In this document: piece by piece, positions 17,167 to 26,168 of the stretch | Numbering within the stretch: the stretch's first letter is position 1 | Layout: every line of letters begins with the position of its first letter | From: Micromonospora arborensis | GTDB taxonomy: Bacteria; Actinomycetota; Actinomycetes; Mycobacteriales; Micromonosporaceae | DNA length: 64,000 nt | NCBI RefSeq assembly: GCF_003205615.1 | Contig: NZ_PYBV01000063.1 | Span: 1 to 64,000, forward strand | Direction of reading: 5' to 3' | Notes under the pieces: generated by a model | Seen by the model: the letters and a program-made list of their open reading frames with translations, nothing else | What the model was told of the DNA's origin: nothing | Database searches by the model: none | Position numbers and translations under genes: made by a program

Positions 17167-17964
17167 TTACTGTTTCCACGCGACCGCGATGCACCAGGCA
17201 TGCAGCTCATCATCGAATCTGTCCTGCAGGCGCCCCTGGCGGATTCCGTACAACTGCACGCCGGCATATCCGGCCTGGCTCGCACATCGTCGAATGGCGT
17301 CGGAATCGAACAGAGTGTGCCGGTGGACGTTCGTAACGAGTTTCCATAGGTCACCATGGGGCGAGAATCTGCGTTCCCTGACGTTGATGTGCGTGGCGTC
17401 GTCCTCCGCCTCGCCCTTGATGACGCGGATGACCCCGGCCACCTCCTCCACGTGCGGGACCTTGGTCATGCGGGTGAAGGAGCGGCGGCTAAGCACGTCG
17501 AAGATCAGCAGGCCGGGAGAATCCAGCACGGCCGCCACGTTCCTGAGCACGTGGACGAGTTCCGCCTCGTCTTTGAGGTAGTTGAAGGGTTCGCCGACGG
17601 TGAGCGCCACGTCGAACTTTCCCAGGGCTGGTAGCTCGATGAAGTCGCCATGGACATACCTCACGGCGGCAGACCTTTGCGGGCGCTCAGACCCGACAGC
17701 GATCCGCAACATCTCGCGCGAGGCGTCCAGGCCTACGACGTCGAACCCGCGGTCGGCGAGCAGCCGCGTGAACGTCCCGGTCCCGCAACCCAGGTCGAGA
17801 ACGCGGCGTGCGGTGGGTGCGTGCTCGTCCAGCAGGGTGCGATAAATCTCTAGTCTCTGCTCGTACGTTGCCGCTGACCTCTCTCGGTCGTACTGCTCGG
17901 CCACGCTGTCGTAAATCGCCACCGGCGAACGGTTCAGCATCGAATTCCCGGTTAGCGGGTCCAT
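17167..17964 (-). CDS. Class I SAM-dependent methyltransferase
   Basis: A 265-residue methyltransferase. Motif I is RRVLDLGCGTGTFTRLLADRG (about residues 53-73), followed by the acidic GLDAS strand, VHGDFIELP and DVALTVGEPFNYL; LLIFDVLSRRSF is the later strand. The C-terminal half has a beta segment typical of small-molecule methyltransferases (RERRFSPHGDLWKLVTNVHRHTLF). The substrate cannot be told. GGGAG lies eight bases before the ATG. The gene is set in a stretch of lower GC than its neighbours with an AT-rich upstream region, suggesting horizontal transfer. The only partner in its transcript is the 16-residue ORF. Confidence 0.88.
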   Translation of the reverse strand: MDPLTGNSMLNRSPVAIYDSVAEQYDRERSAATYEQRLEIYRTLLDEHAPTARRVLDLGCGTGTFTRLLADRGFDVVGLDASREMLRIAVGSERPQRSAAVRYVHGDFIELPALGKFDVALTVGEPFNYLKDEAELVHVLRNVAAVLDSPGLLIFDVLSRRSFTRMTKVPHVEEVAGVIRVIKGEAEDDATHINVRERRFSPHGDLWKLVTNVHRHTLFDSDAIRRCASQAGYAGVQLYGIRQGRLQDRFDDELHAWCIAVAWKQ

Positions 17965-18686
17965 CTTCTCTACTCCCGGATGACTGGCGACGATCCGTTA
18001 CCGCCATTCATGACGGATTTCCAAGTGTCGGTGAGTGTATGGGGTCCGATTGACGAAGCGTTCGTGATTTCGCCTACGAGACGCGTAAATAGAAGCTTAC
18101 TGATTGTGATTAATGGTATTTCCTTACCGAAGGCGACGTCAATGGAAGTCCCTGTGAGGAACGCCCCACTGAATTCCGCTTCATAGCTGAACTTCTATGA
18201 AGCTCCACATCCGCCCCTACCCGTGTGTCCACTGAGGTGATCCCAACAGGGTCCGGGCCCAGGTCGGGATGCACGGGCATCGCGTCCATAACGGATGTTC
18301 GGCGACAGGGCGTGGGGCCCTCGGTAGACAGGTTCTTGCGACGGAATCTGATCTACCAGGAAGAGCCCCACGCGCAGGTGCGACAGCTCGCCGAACCGCT
18401 CCACGAGGTACTGCTCAAGCAAGTCCTAGCGGATCGGGTGTTGCATCATCGCCGCGCCCAGCTGCGGATAGGTGTCGCCGGTGCAGCCGCCAAGTGCCCG
18501 TGATCGCGCGGCAGCCGCTCCGCCCCCATCCGGCCCCATCCCAATACTGGTTCGCAACACCGTCGCCGGCCCCCCTCAACCTATCTTCCTAGGATGCCCT
18601 ACGCGGTGTGCCGACCGGCACCACCGGTTTCGGCACCCGGAGAGCGGGCAAGCGAGCCGGGACACCCGCCAGACCGAGGAGGCGCG
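17965..18686. other. AT-rich interval upstream of the methyltransferase; no clear gene
   Basis: About 720 bp. The left half (about 18000-18210) is unusually AT-rich and probably carries the methyltransferase promoter. It contains the inverted repeat GCTTCATAG-8-CTATGAAGC (18178-18203). The right half has short open frames on both strands (18195-18422 minus, 18225-18503 plus) with no ribosome-binding site and no recognisable family. It looks like degraded, transferred DNA. Confidence 0.5.
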
Positions 18687-18881
18687 ATGAGCTTCACCGA
18701 GAAGGCAAGGAACAAGGTTGAGCAGATGGCCGGCGCCGCGAGAGAGCGCGTCGGCGACATGACCGACAACGAACGGATGCGTGGCGAGGGCGCCAGCCAG
18801 CAGAGTGACGCGCGCGCCAAGCAGGCCGGTCAGAACGTCAAGGACGCCGGGCGCAACGTGAAGGACTCCTTCACCAAGTGA
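18687..18881 (+). CDS. CsbD-like stress protein
   Basis: A 64-residue, highly charged, Ala/Asn/Gln-rich helical protein. MSFTEKARNKVEQMAGAARERVGDMT matches the CsbD/YjbJ pattern of small stress-induced proteins, repeated later as AKQAGQNVKDAGRNVKDS. No enzymatic role is known. GGAGG lies five bases before the ATG; an earlier in-frame start lacks one. A perfect terminator follows directly, so it is a single-gene transcript. Confidence 0.82.
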   Translation: MSFTEKARNKVEQMAGAARERVGDMTDNERMRGEGASQQSDARAKQAGQNVKDAGRNVKDSFTK

Positions 18882-18891
18882 CCTGAGCGGT

Positions 18892-18931
18892 CCACGGGTC
18901 CCCGGGCGCACCGTTGCCCGGGGACCCGTGG
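18892..18931 (+). terminator. Terminator after the CsbD-like gene
   Basis: Perfect 16-bp inverted repeat: CCACGGGTCCCCGGGC at 18892-18907, complement at 18916-18931, 8-nt loop. It begins 10 bases after the CsbD-like stop codon. Confidence 0.85.
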
Positions 18932-18955
18932 TGGTGCTGCGGTTACTGTCACCCG

Positions 18956-19297
18956 GTGACCGTGCTCCGCTCCCTGGTGTTGTTCGCGCTGGCCGCGTTG
19001 GCTGAGATCGGTGGCGCGTGGCTGGTCTGGCAGGGCTGGCGGGAGCACCGTGGGCTGTGGTGGATCGCCGCCGGTGTGGTCGCGTTGGGCTGCTACGGCT
19101 TCGTCGCCACGTCCCAGCCGGACGCGAACTTCGGCCGGATCCTGGCCGCGTACGGCGGGGTGTTCGTGGTCGGCTCGTTGGGCTGGGCGATGGTGGTGGA
19201 CGGCTTCCGCCCGGACCGGTGGGACCTGGCCGGTGCGGCGCTCTGCCTGCTTGGCGTCGCGGTCATCATGTACGCGCCACGTGGCGGCTCCGCGTAG
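18956..19297 (+). CDS. UPF0060 (YnfA-type) small membrane protein
   Basis: A 113-residue integral membrane protein with four hydrophobic helices. LFALAALAEIGGAWLVWQGWRE and the repeat-like second half GGVFVVGSLGWAMVVDGFRPDRWD are the UPF0060 signature. The family resembles small multidrug transporters, but its substrate is not established. The GTG at 18956 gives the normal family length, and TACTGT ends six bases upstream, suggesting a leaderless start. Just after it, CGATCTTG...CAAGATCG (19314-19347) may form a weak terminator. Confidence 0.88.
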   Translation: MTVLRSLVLFALAALAEIGGAWLVWQGWREHRGLWWIAAGVVALGCYGFVATSQPDANFGRILAAYGGVFVVGSLGWAMVVDGFRPDRWDLAGAALCLLGVAVIMYAPRGGSA

Positions 19298-19424
19298 CCC
19301 TGTCCCTGCTCCGCGATCTTGCACTTGCTGTCCCGATTACAAGATCGACGCGTCGGGTGGATGTGGGCAGCGCCGGCGGGCGGACGGGGCAGTGAGGTGT
19401 TTTCGCGTCTGCGATGATCGGCGC

Positions 19425-20327
19425 GTGATCCGACCTTGGCTTCGCCCGTTGTGGTGTGGCGTACTGGTGGCCGTTGTCGGCAGTGCCGGGTGTGCGGCAA
19501 CCCGGGTGCCACCGGACAAGCCGGTCTTCGTTGGTTCGTCTGCCTCTCCGGCCGTACCGTCAGCCAGCGCTACCGCATCGCCGGCGGTTCCGACGCCTTC
19601 CGGCACACCACAGGTGACGGTTTCCACGGTGCCGGGGGCGACGCGGGTGGGGACCCGGGCACCGGTGGTGGATCACGGGCCGCGCACCGGCGACAAGGTG
19701 GCGTTGACCTTCGACGCGGACATGACCGACGGGATGCTGGCCAGCCTGCGGGCCGGGCGGGTGAAGTCGTACGCGAACCTGCGCATCCTCGACCTGTTGG
19801 AACGGGAGCGGGTGCCGGCGACGTTCTTCCTGACCGGCAAGTGGGTGCAGCGGTATCCGGACGTGACCCGGCGGATCGCCGGCAATCCGCGCTTCGAGTT
19901 GGCCAACCACACGTATGGGCATGCGGCGTTCACCGCTGACTGCTACGACCTGCCCCGGCTGGCGGTCGACGAGTTGGCCGGCGATGTGGCGAAGACGTTC
20001 ACGGTGATGGAGCCGTACGGGGGTCGGCAGACCCGGTACTTCCGGTTTCCGGGGCTGTGTCACGACCCAGCGGCGCTGGACGCGTTGGCGCCGCTGGGTG
20101 TGACGGTGGTCGACGGGGATGTGGTCAGCGGTGATCCGTTCGCGACGGCGTGGAAGCCGTTGGTGCGGGCGGTGTTGGACAAGGTCCGCCCCGGGTCGGT
20201 GGTGATCATGCATGTGACCGAGGCGAATGCCGCGATGACCGATGAGGCGTTGCCGCACATCCTGGCCGGGTTGCGGGAGCGGGACCTGGTGCCGGCGCCG
20301 CTGTCCGAGGTGTTGGCCGCCGGCTGA
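19425..20327 (+). CDS. Polysaccharide deacetylase (NodB domain), probably lipoprotein
   Basis: A 300-residue exported protein. Residues 1-25 are a signal with Cys in SAGCAATR, an imperfect lipobox, then a Pro/Ser/Ala-rich spacer (to about 75). The NodB catalytic domain follows: KVALTFDADMTDG gives the catalytic Asp and a metal Asp, and ELANHTYGHAAFT gives the two metal His. RYFRFPGLCHD and VIMHVTEAN are the later motifs. It should remove N-acetyl (or O-acetyl) groups from a wall or extracellular glycan. The GTG at 19425 begins exactly at the signal peptide. It stands alone. Confidence 0.88.
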   Translation: MIRPWLRPLWCGVLVAVVGSAGCAATRVPPDKPVFVGSSASPAVPSASATASPAVPTPSGTPQVTVSTVPGATRVGTRAPVVDHGPRTGDKVALTFDADMTDGMLASLRAGRVKSYANLRILDLLERERVPATFFLTGKWVQRYPDVTRRIAGNPRFELANHTYGHAAFTADCYDLPRLAVDELAGDVAKTFTVMEPYGGRQTRYFRFPGLCHDPAALDALAPLGVTVVDGDVVSGDPFATAWKPLVRAVLDKVRPGSVVIMHVTEANAAMTDEALPHILAGLRERDLVPAPLSEVLAAG

Positions 20328-20355
20328 CCGGCACGTGTGTGCGGGCCGAGGTTGG

Positions 20356-21300
20356 TCAGTTTTCTTGCGCGTCCTCGACGGTCATGACGATCTTGCCGCG
20401 GCGGGATCCGTGTTCGACCGCGTCGTGTGCGTCGGTCGCCTTCTGAATGGGGAAGGCTGCCTCGATCGGCACCGTGAACCGGCCCTCGGTGAACAGTTCG
20501 GCGGCGGCGCTCAGGCCGTGTCGGCCGTCGGGCTCACCGGCCAGTTGGCCCATGGACAGGCGGACGCCGTGCGTGGGGGCGGTGAAGTCGGCCAGGGTCA
20601 GCACTGCCGCCGGGTCGGCGGTGAGCTGGAGCAGTTCGGTGAGGGAGCCCGCGCCGGCGACGTCGAGCGCGCGGTCCACCCGGGGTACGTCCAGGGCGTT
20701 GAGCCGGTTCGCGAGGCCGGGCCCGTAGGTGACGGGGGTGGCCCCGAGTTGGCGGAGGAAGTCGTGGTTTTCGGGGCGGGCGGTGCCGATGACCCGGAGG
20801 CCGCGGGCTGCGGCGAGTTGGATGGCGACGCTGCCGACGCCGCCGGCGGCCCCGTCGACGAGGAGGGTCATGCCGGGTTGCGGGTCCAGGAGGTCGAGGG
20901 CGCGGGTGGCTGTCTCGGTGCTGGAGCCCGCTGCGCCGGCTTGGGCCCATGGCATGGTCGGGGGCTTGTGTGCCCAGAGTTGCAGTACCGCGAACTGTGC
21001 GCTTGCTCCGCCGAGTTTTGTCAGGTCGACGATGCCGAAGACGTGGTCGCCGATGGTCACGCCGTCGACGTCGTCGCCGATCTCGTCGACGGTTCCGGCG
21101 GCGTCGACGCCGGGGATGTGCGGCAGTGGCAGCTTCGCGCTCATCGGGGTGCGGCCGGCGCGGAGTCCGACGTCGACCGGGGAGACGCCGGCGGCGTGGA
21201 CCCGGATCCGGATCTGGCCGGCCCCTGGTCGTGGCGCGTCGGCGGTGGTGAGGTGAAGTACTTCGGGACCGCCGAACCGGTCGAACTGCACTGCGAACAT
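20356..21300 (-). CDS. Zinc-independent MDR oxidoreductase (quinone reductase type)
   Basis: A 314-residue medium-chain dehydrogenase/reductase. The start FAVQFDRFGGPEVLHL is typical of NADP-dependent quinone oxidoreductases. There are no zinc-ligand Cys residues. The Rossmann motif LLVDGAAGGVGSVAIQLAAARG lies at about 150. It probably reduces quinones or enones with NADPH. It is divergent from the TetR gene at 21405 with 104 bp between starts, the usual regulator/target arrangement. Confidence 0.9.
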   Translation of the reverse strand: MFAVQFDRFGGPEVLHLTTADAPRPGAGQIRIRVHAAGVSPVDVGLRAGRTPMSAKLPLPHIPGVDAAGTVDEIGDDVDGVTIGDHVFGIVDLTKLGGASAQFAVLQLWAHKPPTMPWAQAGAAGSSTETATRALDLLDPQPGMTLLVDGAAGGVGSVAIQLAAARGLRVIGTARPENHDFLRQLGATPVTYGPGLANRLNALDVPRVDRALDVAGAGSLTELLQLTADPAAVLTLADFTAPTHGVRLSMGQLAGEPDGRHGLSAAAELFTEGRFTVPIEAAFPIQKATDAHDAVEHGSRRGKIVMTVEDAQEN

Positions 21301-21404
21301 CAGCGGCTCCTCTGCCTCGATAACGTGGTCGTAGCCGTACCGTAGGCCGGAACCGGAGCAGCTGTTCCGCTGTGAGGGTCAAGTGAGAAGGGGGAGGGTT
21401 GACA

Positions 21405-21962
21405 TTGCCTCAGAAGCAGCGCGCCGATGCCCGATCCAACCGTGAGCGGGTGCTGGCGGCGGCGCGGGAGACTTTCGCCGCGGCAGGGCTTGAGGCGCCC
21501 ATGCGTGAGGTTGCCCGGCGGGCGGGGATCGGGGTGGCGACCCTCTACCGGCATTTCCCGACCCGCGCCGACCTGGTGACGACGGTCCTCGCCGAGCGGG
21601 TTGAGGCCTGTGGTGTGCAGATGCGTCGTGCTCTCGATGATCCCGACCCATGGCGGGCGTTGTCCGGCACGGTCCTTGAGTTCGCGGATCGGCAGGTCCG
21701 GGATCAGGCGTTGAACGAGGCGTTGTTGGGTTCCGGCGAGGTGAGTGCCGCCTTCGGTGCCGAACGGCGGGAGCACGCGCAGGCGTTGAACGTGCTGGTC
21801 GCCCGCGCGCGGGCCGCGGGTGTGCTCCGTGCTGGTGTCGACGTGGACGATGTTCGGGCCGGTCTCCTGGCCATCGCGTCGCTGCGGCGGTTGCCGGCGA
21901 GGACGAGCGCCCAGGTGATCGGCAGGCTCGCCGACCTCGTCCTCGCCGGAATCCGCGTCTGA
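21405..21962 (+). CDS. TetR-family regulator
   Basis: A 185-residue repressor. The helix-turn-helix is ANRERVLAAARETFAAAGLE-type with MREVARRAGIGVATLYRHFPTRADLV (about 8-55), and the C-terminal helices form the ligand domain. I chose TTG 21405 because the ribosome-binding site GGGGGAGGG ends too close to TTG 21399 but at a good distance from 21405. It probably controls the divergent quinone reductase. It ends eight bases before the stop of kamA on the other strand. Confidence 0.88.
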   Translation: MPQKQRADARSNRERVLAAARETFAAAGLEAPMREVARRAGIGVATLYRHFPTRADLVTTVLAERVEACGVQMRRALDDPDPWRALSGTVLEFADRQVRDQALNEALLGSGEVSAAFGAERREHAQALNVLVARARAAGVLRAGVDVDDVRAGLLAIASLRRLPARTSAQVIGRLADLVLAGIRV

Positions 21963-21969
21963 ATGGTGG

Positions 21970-23361
21970 TCAGTCGTCGCGGTGGTCGTTCCACCACTGT
22001 TGGCCGTCGGCGGGCAGGGTGTCGATCGGGTCGTAGTAGGCGTAGCGCTTGTTGAGTGCCTCCAGGTCGGCGGACTCGATGGAGGTGCGGTAGTTCTTGG
22101 TCCAGTAGGAGATGCCGCGTTCGCGGTCGTAGTCGGTGAGCATGTGGACCCAGCGCTTGCCGACGAACGGGACGTCGCAGACGATGCGGGGCGTGGCGTA
22201 GCCGGGGAGGTAGCCCATGATGTCGTGTTGGAGCTGCTGGGCGTGCCAGACCGGGACCCGCCAGTGTTCGGCGTTGGGGATCATGTCGCACATGTAGAAG
22301 TAGTAGGGCAGGATCCCGGCTTCGCCCTGGAGGGCGAAGCAGAGGTCGAGCAGTTCCGGGGTGGTGGCGTTGACGCCGCGCATGAGGACGCCCTGGTTGC
22401 GGACGTCGCGGACGCCGACGTCGAGGGCGGTCTGGGCGGCCTTGGCGACCAGTGGGGTGAGTGACTGGGCGTGGTTGACGTGGGTGTGGATGGCGAGGTT
22501 GACGCCGCGGCGGGCGGCGGTGCGGGCGACCCGTTCGAGGCCTTCGACGACGTCGGGTTGCAGCCAGTGCTGGGGCAGGCCCATGAGGGCCTTGGTGGCG
22601 AGGCGGATGTCGCGGACCGTCTCCAGTTCCAGCAGCCGCATCAGGTACGACTCGAGGTTGCGCCAGGGGACGTTGGCCACGTCGCCGCCGGAGACGACGA
22701 CGTCGCGGACGCCGGGGTGGGCTTTGAGGTAGCTGATGTGGGCGTCGTAGCGGTCGACGGGCTTGAGGGTGAGTTTGAGTTTGTCGACGGCGGGGGTGGA
22801 GTTGCCGACGAGGTCCATGCGGGTGCAGTGCCCGCAGTACTGGGGGCAGGTGGAGAGCAGCTCGGCGAGGACCTTGGTGGGGTAGCGGTGGGTGAGGCCT
22901 TCGGCGACCCACATGTCGTGTTCGTGGAGGCTGTCGCGGCTGGCGTAGGGGTGTGACGGCCAGTCGGTGCGTCGGTCGGAGGCGACCGGGATCATGTAGC
23001 GGCGGATGGGGTCGGCGAGCAGTGCCTCGGTGGTGAGGGGCGCGAACGGCACCATCGTGTTGATCATTTGGGGTGGCACCAGCATGGACATGGTGGCCAT
23101 GGCTTTCTGGTCGGCCTCGAGGTCGGCGTAGAAGGTCTCGTCGATCAGGTCGCCGAAGACGGTGCGGAGCTGCTTGATGTTCTTGACGCAGTTGACGCGT
23201 TGCCACTGGGCGGATTCCCACTGGTCGCGGGTGACGTGCCGCCAGCCGGGGAAGCGGGTCCAGTCGGGTTCGACCAGGGGGCGGCGGTGGTATTCGTATG
23301 GCTGCCCGGCGGTCGGTACGGCGGCCGGGACGTGACGGGGGTGCGGGATGGTCTGGGTCAC
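21970..23361 (-). CDS. kamA: Lysine 2,3-aminomutase
   Basis: A 463-residue radical-SAM, PLP-dependent mutase that converts L-lysine to L-beta-lysine, the first step of lysine fermentation. The [4Fe-4S] motif CPQYCGHC has Cys172, Cys176 and Cys179. VVSGGDVANVP and NHAQSLTPLVAKAAQTALDVGV are family segments. The PLP lysine is probably the one in PFVGKRW, where clostridial enzymes have PGGGGK, so this belongs to a distinct actinobacterial branch. The GTG start has GAGGAGGGG. It is divergent from the dehydrogenase-led operon with an inverted repeat between them, which supports joint control. Confidence 0.93.
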   Translation of the reverse strand: MTQTIPHPRHVPAAVPTAGQPYEYHRRPLVEPDWTRFPGWRHVTRDQWESAQWQRVNCVKNIKQLRTVFGDLIDETFYADLEADQKAMATMSMLVPPQMINTMVPFAPLTTEALLADPIRRYMIPVASDRRTDWPSHPYASRDSLHEHDMWVAEGLTHRYPTKVLAELLSTCPQYCGHCTRMDLVGNSTPAVDKLKLTLKPVDRYDAHISYLKAHPGVRDVVVSGGDVANVPWRNLESYLMRLLELETVRDIRLATKALMGLPQHWLQPDVVEGLERVARTAARRGVNLAIHTHVNHAQSLTPLVAKAAQTALDVGVRDVRNQGVLMRGVNATTPELLDLCFALQGEAGILPYYFYMCDMIPNAEHWRVPVWHAQQLQHDIMGYLPGYATPRIVCDVPFVGKRWVHMLTDYDRERGISYWTKNYRTSIESADLEALNKRYAYYDPIDTLPADGQQWWNDHRDD

Positions 23362-23408
23362 GGCCCCTCCTCGGTGTTGCGGCTGATCATCGAAGCCCGA
23401 AGGCTACT

Positions 23409-23450
23409 GGAAAATATTCGGCGAAGAAATTAGTCTGCCGTAAGTTTTCC
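23409..23450. promoter_or_regulatory. Inverted repeat in the divergent kamA/kdd promoter region
   Basis: GGAAAATATTCGGC (23409-23422) and GCCGTAAGTTTTCC (23437-23450) match as an inverted repeat at 11 of 14 positions with a 14-bp AT-rich centre. It lies in the 141-bp divergent gap and is a good candidate for an operator controlling both arms of the lysine module. The regulator is not in the immediate neighbourhood. Confidence 0.5.
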
Positions 23451-23502
23451 CGTTACGCGAGCCTTGACCGGGGCTTCGAGCGGCTGGACAGGGGAGGTTG
23501 GC

Positions 23503-24564
23503 GTGACGTCACCGGTGGGACTGCACCGCGTCGTGCAACCGACGGGGGTGCTGCCGCAGGCGGCTTGGCGCCTGGACACGTCGGCGGCGATCGCGCCCAA
23601 CGAGGTGCGGATCCGGGTGCAGCGGCTCAACCTGGACGCGGCGAGCTTCCGGCAGTTGTCGGAGAAGCACGGCGGGGACGGCGACGCGGTCCGCGCCGAG
23701 GTGCTGGAGATCATCGCGACGCGGGGGAAGATGCAGAACCCGGTGACCGGTTCCGGCGGGATGCTGATCGGCACCGTCGAGGAGGCCGGCCGGCGTTCCC
23801 CGCTCGGGCTCAAGCCGGGGGAGCGGGTCGCCACCCTGGTGTCGTTGACGCTGACGCCCTTGGTGATCACCGACGGGCTGGCCCGTTGGGACGGGCGCAG
23901 CGAGCAGGTGCCGTGTGACGGTTGGGCGATCCTGTTCGCCCGTTCCATCGCCGCGGTGCTGCCCGACGACGAGGACCCGCAGTTGTCCCTGGCCGTGTTG
24001 GACGTGTGCGGGGCGCCGGCGTTGACCGCGCGGGTGGTGTCGCGCTGTGTCGAGGATCGTCGTCGTGTCGGTGACCCGACGCCGGTGCGGGTCGCGGTGA
24101 TCGGCGGGGCGGGCAAGAGCGGGTCGCTGTCGCTCGCTGCGGCGCGGCGGGCAGGCGCCGCGCGTACCGTCGGGGTGGTGCCGGTGGCGGCGGAGCGCGA
24201 CGCGCTGACGGCTGCCGGCCTGGCGTCGGCGGTGGCGTTGGCCGACGCGCGGGACCCGGTGGGGTTGTCCACGGCGGTGACCACCGCACTGGGTGCCCCG
24301 GCGGACGTCACGGTCGTCTGTGTCGACGTGCCGGGGTGTGAGCACGGGGCGGTGTTGGCCACCGCCGACGGCGGCACAGTGATCTTCTTCTCGATGGCGA
24401 CGAGCTTCTCCGCTGCCGCGTTGGGCGCGGAGGGACTGGCCGCGGACGTGACGATGCTGGTGGGCAACGGGTACGTGCCGGGGCACGCGGAGTTGGCGCT
24501 GGGGCTGCTGCGCGGCGAGCCGGGGGTGCGTCAACTGTTCGCGGCGCGGGTCGCGGCAGACTGA
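23503..24564 (+). CDS. kdd: L-erythro-3,5-diaminohexanoate dehydrogenase
   Basis: A 353-residue NAD-dependent dehydrogenase that oxidises 3,5-diaminohexanoate to 3-keto-5-aminohexanoate, the step after the KamDE reaction. The N-terminal part has NEVRIRVQRLNLDAASFRQL and the substrate-site segment GKMQNPVTGSGGMLIG, typical of Kdd. A Rossmann fold follows (VRVAVIGGAGKSGSLSLAAARRAGA). The later VGNGYVPGHAELAL is also family-like. The GTG at 23503 has GGGGAGG eight bases upstream. It is the first gene of the plus-strand operon, and five bases separate its stop from the next start. Confidence 0.9.
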   Translation: MTSPVGLHRVVQPTGVLPQAAWRLDTSAAIAPNEVRIRVQRLNLDAASFRQLSEKHGGDGDAVRAEVLEIIATRGKMQNPVTGSGGMLIGTVEEAGRRSPLGLKPGERVATLVSLTLTPLVITDGLARWDGRSEQVPCDGWAILFARSIAAVLPDDEDPQLSLAVLDVCGAPALTARVVSRCVEDRRRVGDPTPVRVAVIGGAGKSGSLSLAAARRAGAARTVGVVPVAAERDALTAAGLASAVALADARDPVGLSTAVTTALGAPADVTVVCVDVPGCEHGAVLATADGGTVIFFSMATSFSAAALGAEGLAADVTMLVGNGYVPGHAELALGLLRGEPGVRQLFAARVAAD

Positions 24565-24568
24565 GGTC

Positions 24569-26134
24569 ATGACGAATCCCTCGACGTTGTACCGCGGCGG
24601 CGTGCTGCACTGCCCCGCCGACCCGAGTGCGACCGCGCTGCTGGTGTCCGGTGGGCGGATTGCCTGGTTGGGGACCGATGGTGACGCGCCGCCGGCCGAC
24701 CGGGTGGTGGACCTGGGTGGGGCGTTGGTGACGCCGGCGTTCGTCGACGCGCACGTGCACGCCACCGACACCGGGTTGGCGTTGTCCGGGTTGGAGTTGT
24801 CCGGCGTGCGCTCGGCGGGGCAGTTGCTCGACGCGGTGGCGGGTTTCGCGGCGGGTCTGCCGGGTGACGCGGTGGTGCTGGGGCACGGCTGGGACGAGTC
24901 GACCTGGTCGGATTCGACGGTGCCGGACGCGGCGGCGTTGGACCGGGCGGCCGGTGGTCGTCGGGTGTACCTGTCGCAGGCGTCGATCCACTCGGCGTTG
25001 GTGTCGTCGGCGCTGCTGGCGGCGTGTCCGCAGGTGGTGCAGGCGGCCGGTTACGACGCGTCCGGGTGGTTGCGTCGCGACGCGCATCATGTGGTGCGGG
25101 CGGCGGCGCAGGGGTCGGTGAGTCGGGCGCAGCGGGTCGCCGCGCAGCGGGTGGCCCTTGCCCACGCGGCGTCGCTGGGCATCGCGGCGGTGCACGAGTG
25201 CGGTGGCCCGGACATCTCCGACGAGGAGGACTTCACCGGTCTGCTGGGCATCTCCGGTGCGGGGTTGCCGGAGGTGTACGGGTACTGGGGTGAGCTGGGT
25301 GGTGCGGCGCGGGCCCGGGAGTTGGGTGCGGTGGGCGCCGGTGGTGACCTGTTCGCCGACGGGGCGTTGGGTTCACGGACCGCGCACGTGTCGCAGGCGT
25401 ACGGCGATGGTGACGGCTGCGGGCACGGGTACCTGACGGCGGAGCAGGTGCGTGATCACCTGGTGGACTGTGCGGCACACGGCCTGCAGGGCGGGTTCCA
25501 CGCGATCGGGGACGCGGCCATCGGCACGGTCCTTGACGGGTTCGCGGCGGCGGCGGCGACGCTGGGTGTGGAGCGGTTGCGGGCCGCCCGGCACCGCATC
25601 GAGCACGCCGAGATCATGAACAAGCGGTTGATCGCCGGGTTCGTGGAGTACGGGATCGTGGCGAGCATGCAGCCGGCGTTCGACCGGTTGTGGGGTGGCG
25701 CGGGCCGGATGTACGAGTCGCGGCTGGGGTTGGACCGGTCGTTGGAGTCCAACCCGATGGGCGCGATGCACGGTGTGGGTGTGGCGTTGGCGTTCGGGTC
25801 GGATTCGCCGGTGACGCCGCTGGACCCGTGGGGGTCAGTGCGGGCGGCGGCGGCGCACCACAACCCGGCGCAGCGGATGAGTGTGCGGGCGGCGTTCGCG
25901 GCGCACACCCGTGGTGGGTGGCGGGCGGTGCACCTGGACGTCGAGGGGGTCCTCGCGTTGGGTGCGCCGGCGACGTTCGCGGTGTGGTCGACGCCGGCCG
26001 GGGTGGAGCGGGGTCTGCCGGTGCTGCTGGCCGAGGACTCGGAGTTGCGGGGTCCGGACGACCCGACGCCGTTGCCGACGTGCCGGAGCCTGGTGCTGCG
26101 CGGTGAGGTCATCTACGAGGAAGGGTCGTCGTGA
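24569..26134 (+). CDS. Amidohydrolase family 3 (YtcJ-like) metal hydrolase
   Basis: A 521-residue TIM-barrel amidohydrolase. FVDAHVHATDTG is the HxH metal site. GGFHAIGDAAIG and HRIEHAEIM are the later His motifs, and FGSDSPVTPLDPWGSV carries the final Asp. The family cleaves C-N bonds in amides, cyclic amides and carbamates. It is coupled to kdd (5-bp gap) and lies 34 bp before kamD, so it should work on a lysine-pathway compound, for example a lactam or acylated amino acid; this is inference, because it is not part of the clostridial pathway. Confidence 0.87.
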   Translation: MTNPSTLYRGGVLHCPADPSATALLVSGGRIAWLGTDGDAPPADRVVDLGGALVTPAFVDAHVHATDTGLALSGLELSGVRSAGQLLDAVAGFAAGLPGDAVVLGHGWDESTWSDSTVPDAAALDRAAGGRRVYLSQASIHSALVSSALLAACPQVVQAAGYDASGWLRRDAHHVVRAAAQGSVSRAQRVAAQRVALAHAASLGIAAVHECGGPDISDEEDFTGLLGISGAGLPEVYGYWGELGGAARARELGAVGAGGDLFADGALGSRTAHVSQAYGDGDGCGHGYLTAEQVRDHLVDCAAHGLQGGFHAIGDAAIGTVLDGFAAAAATLGVERLRAARHRIEHAEIMNKRLIAGFVEYGIVASMQPAFDRLWGGAGRMYESRLGLDRSLESNPMGAMHGVGVALAFGSDSPVTPLDPWGSVRAAAAHHNPAQRMSVRAAFAAHTRGGWRAVHLDVEGVLALGAPATFAVWSTPAGVERGLPVLLAEDSELRGPDDPTPLPTCRSLVLRGEVIYEEGSS

Positions 26135-26168
26135 GCGAGCGGTTGATCGATGTGGCGGGGGCGACGGC

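Noticed and set aside
23362..23391. A 10-codon ORF overlapping the kamA start
   Set aside because: It has no ribosome-binding site, unlike the other tiny ORFs, and is probably chance.
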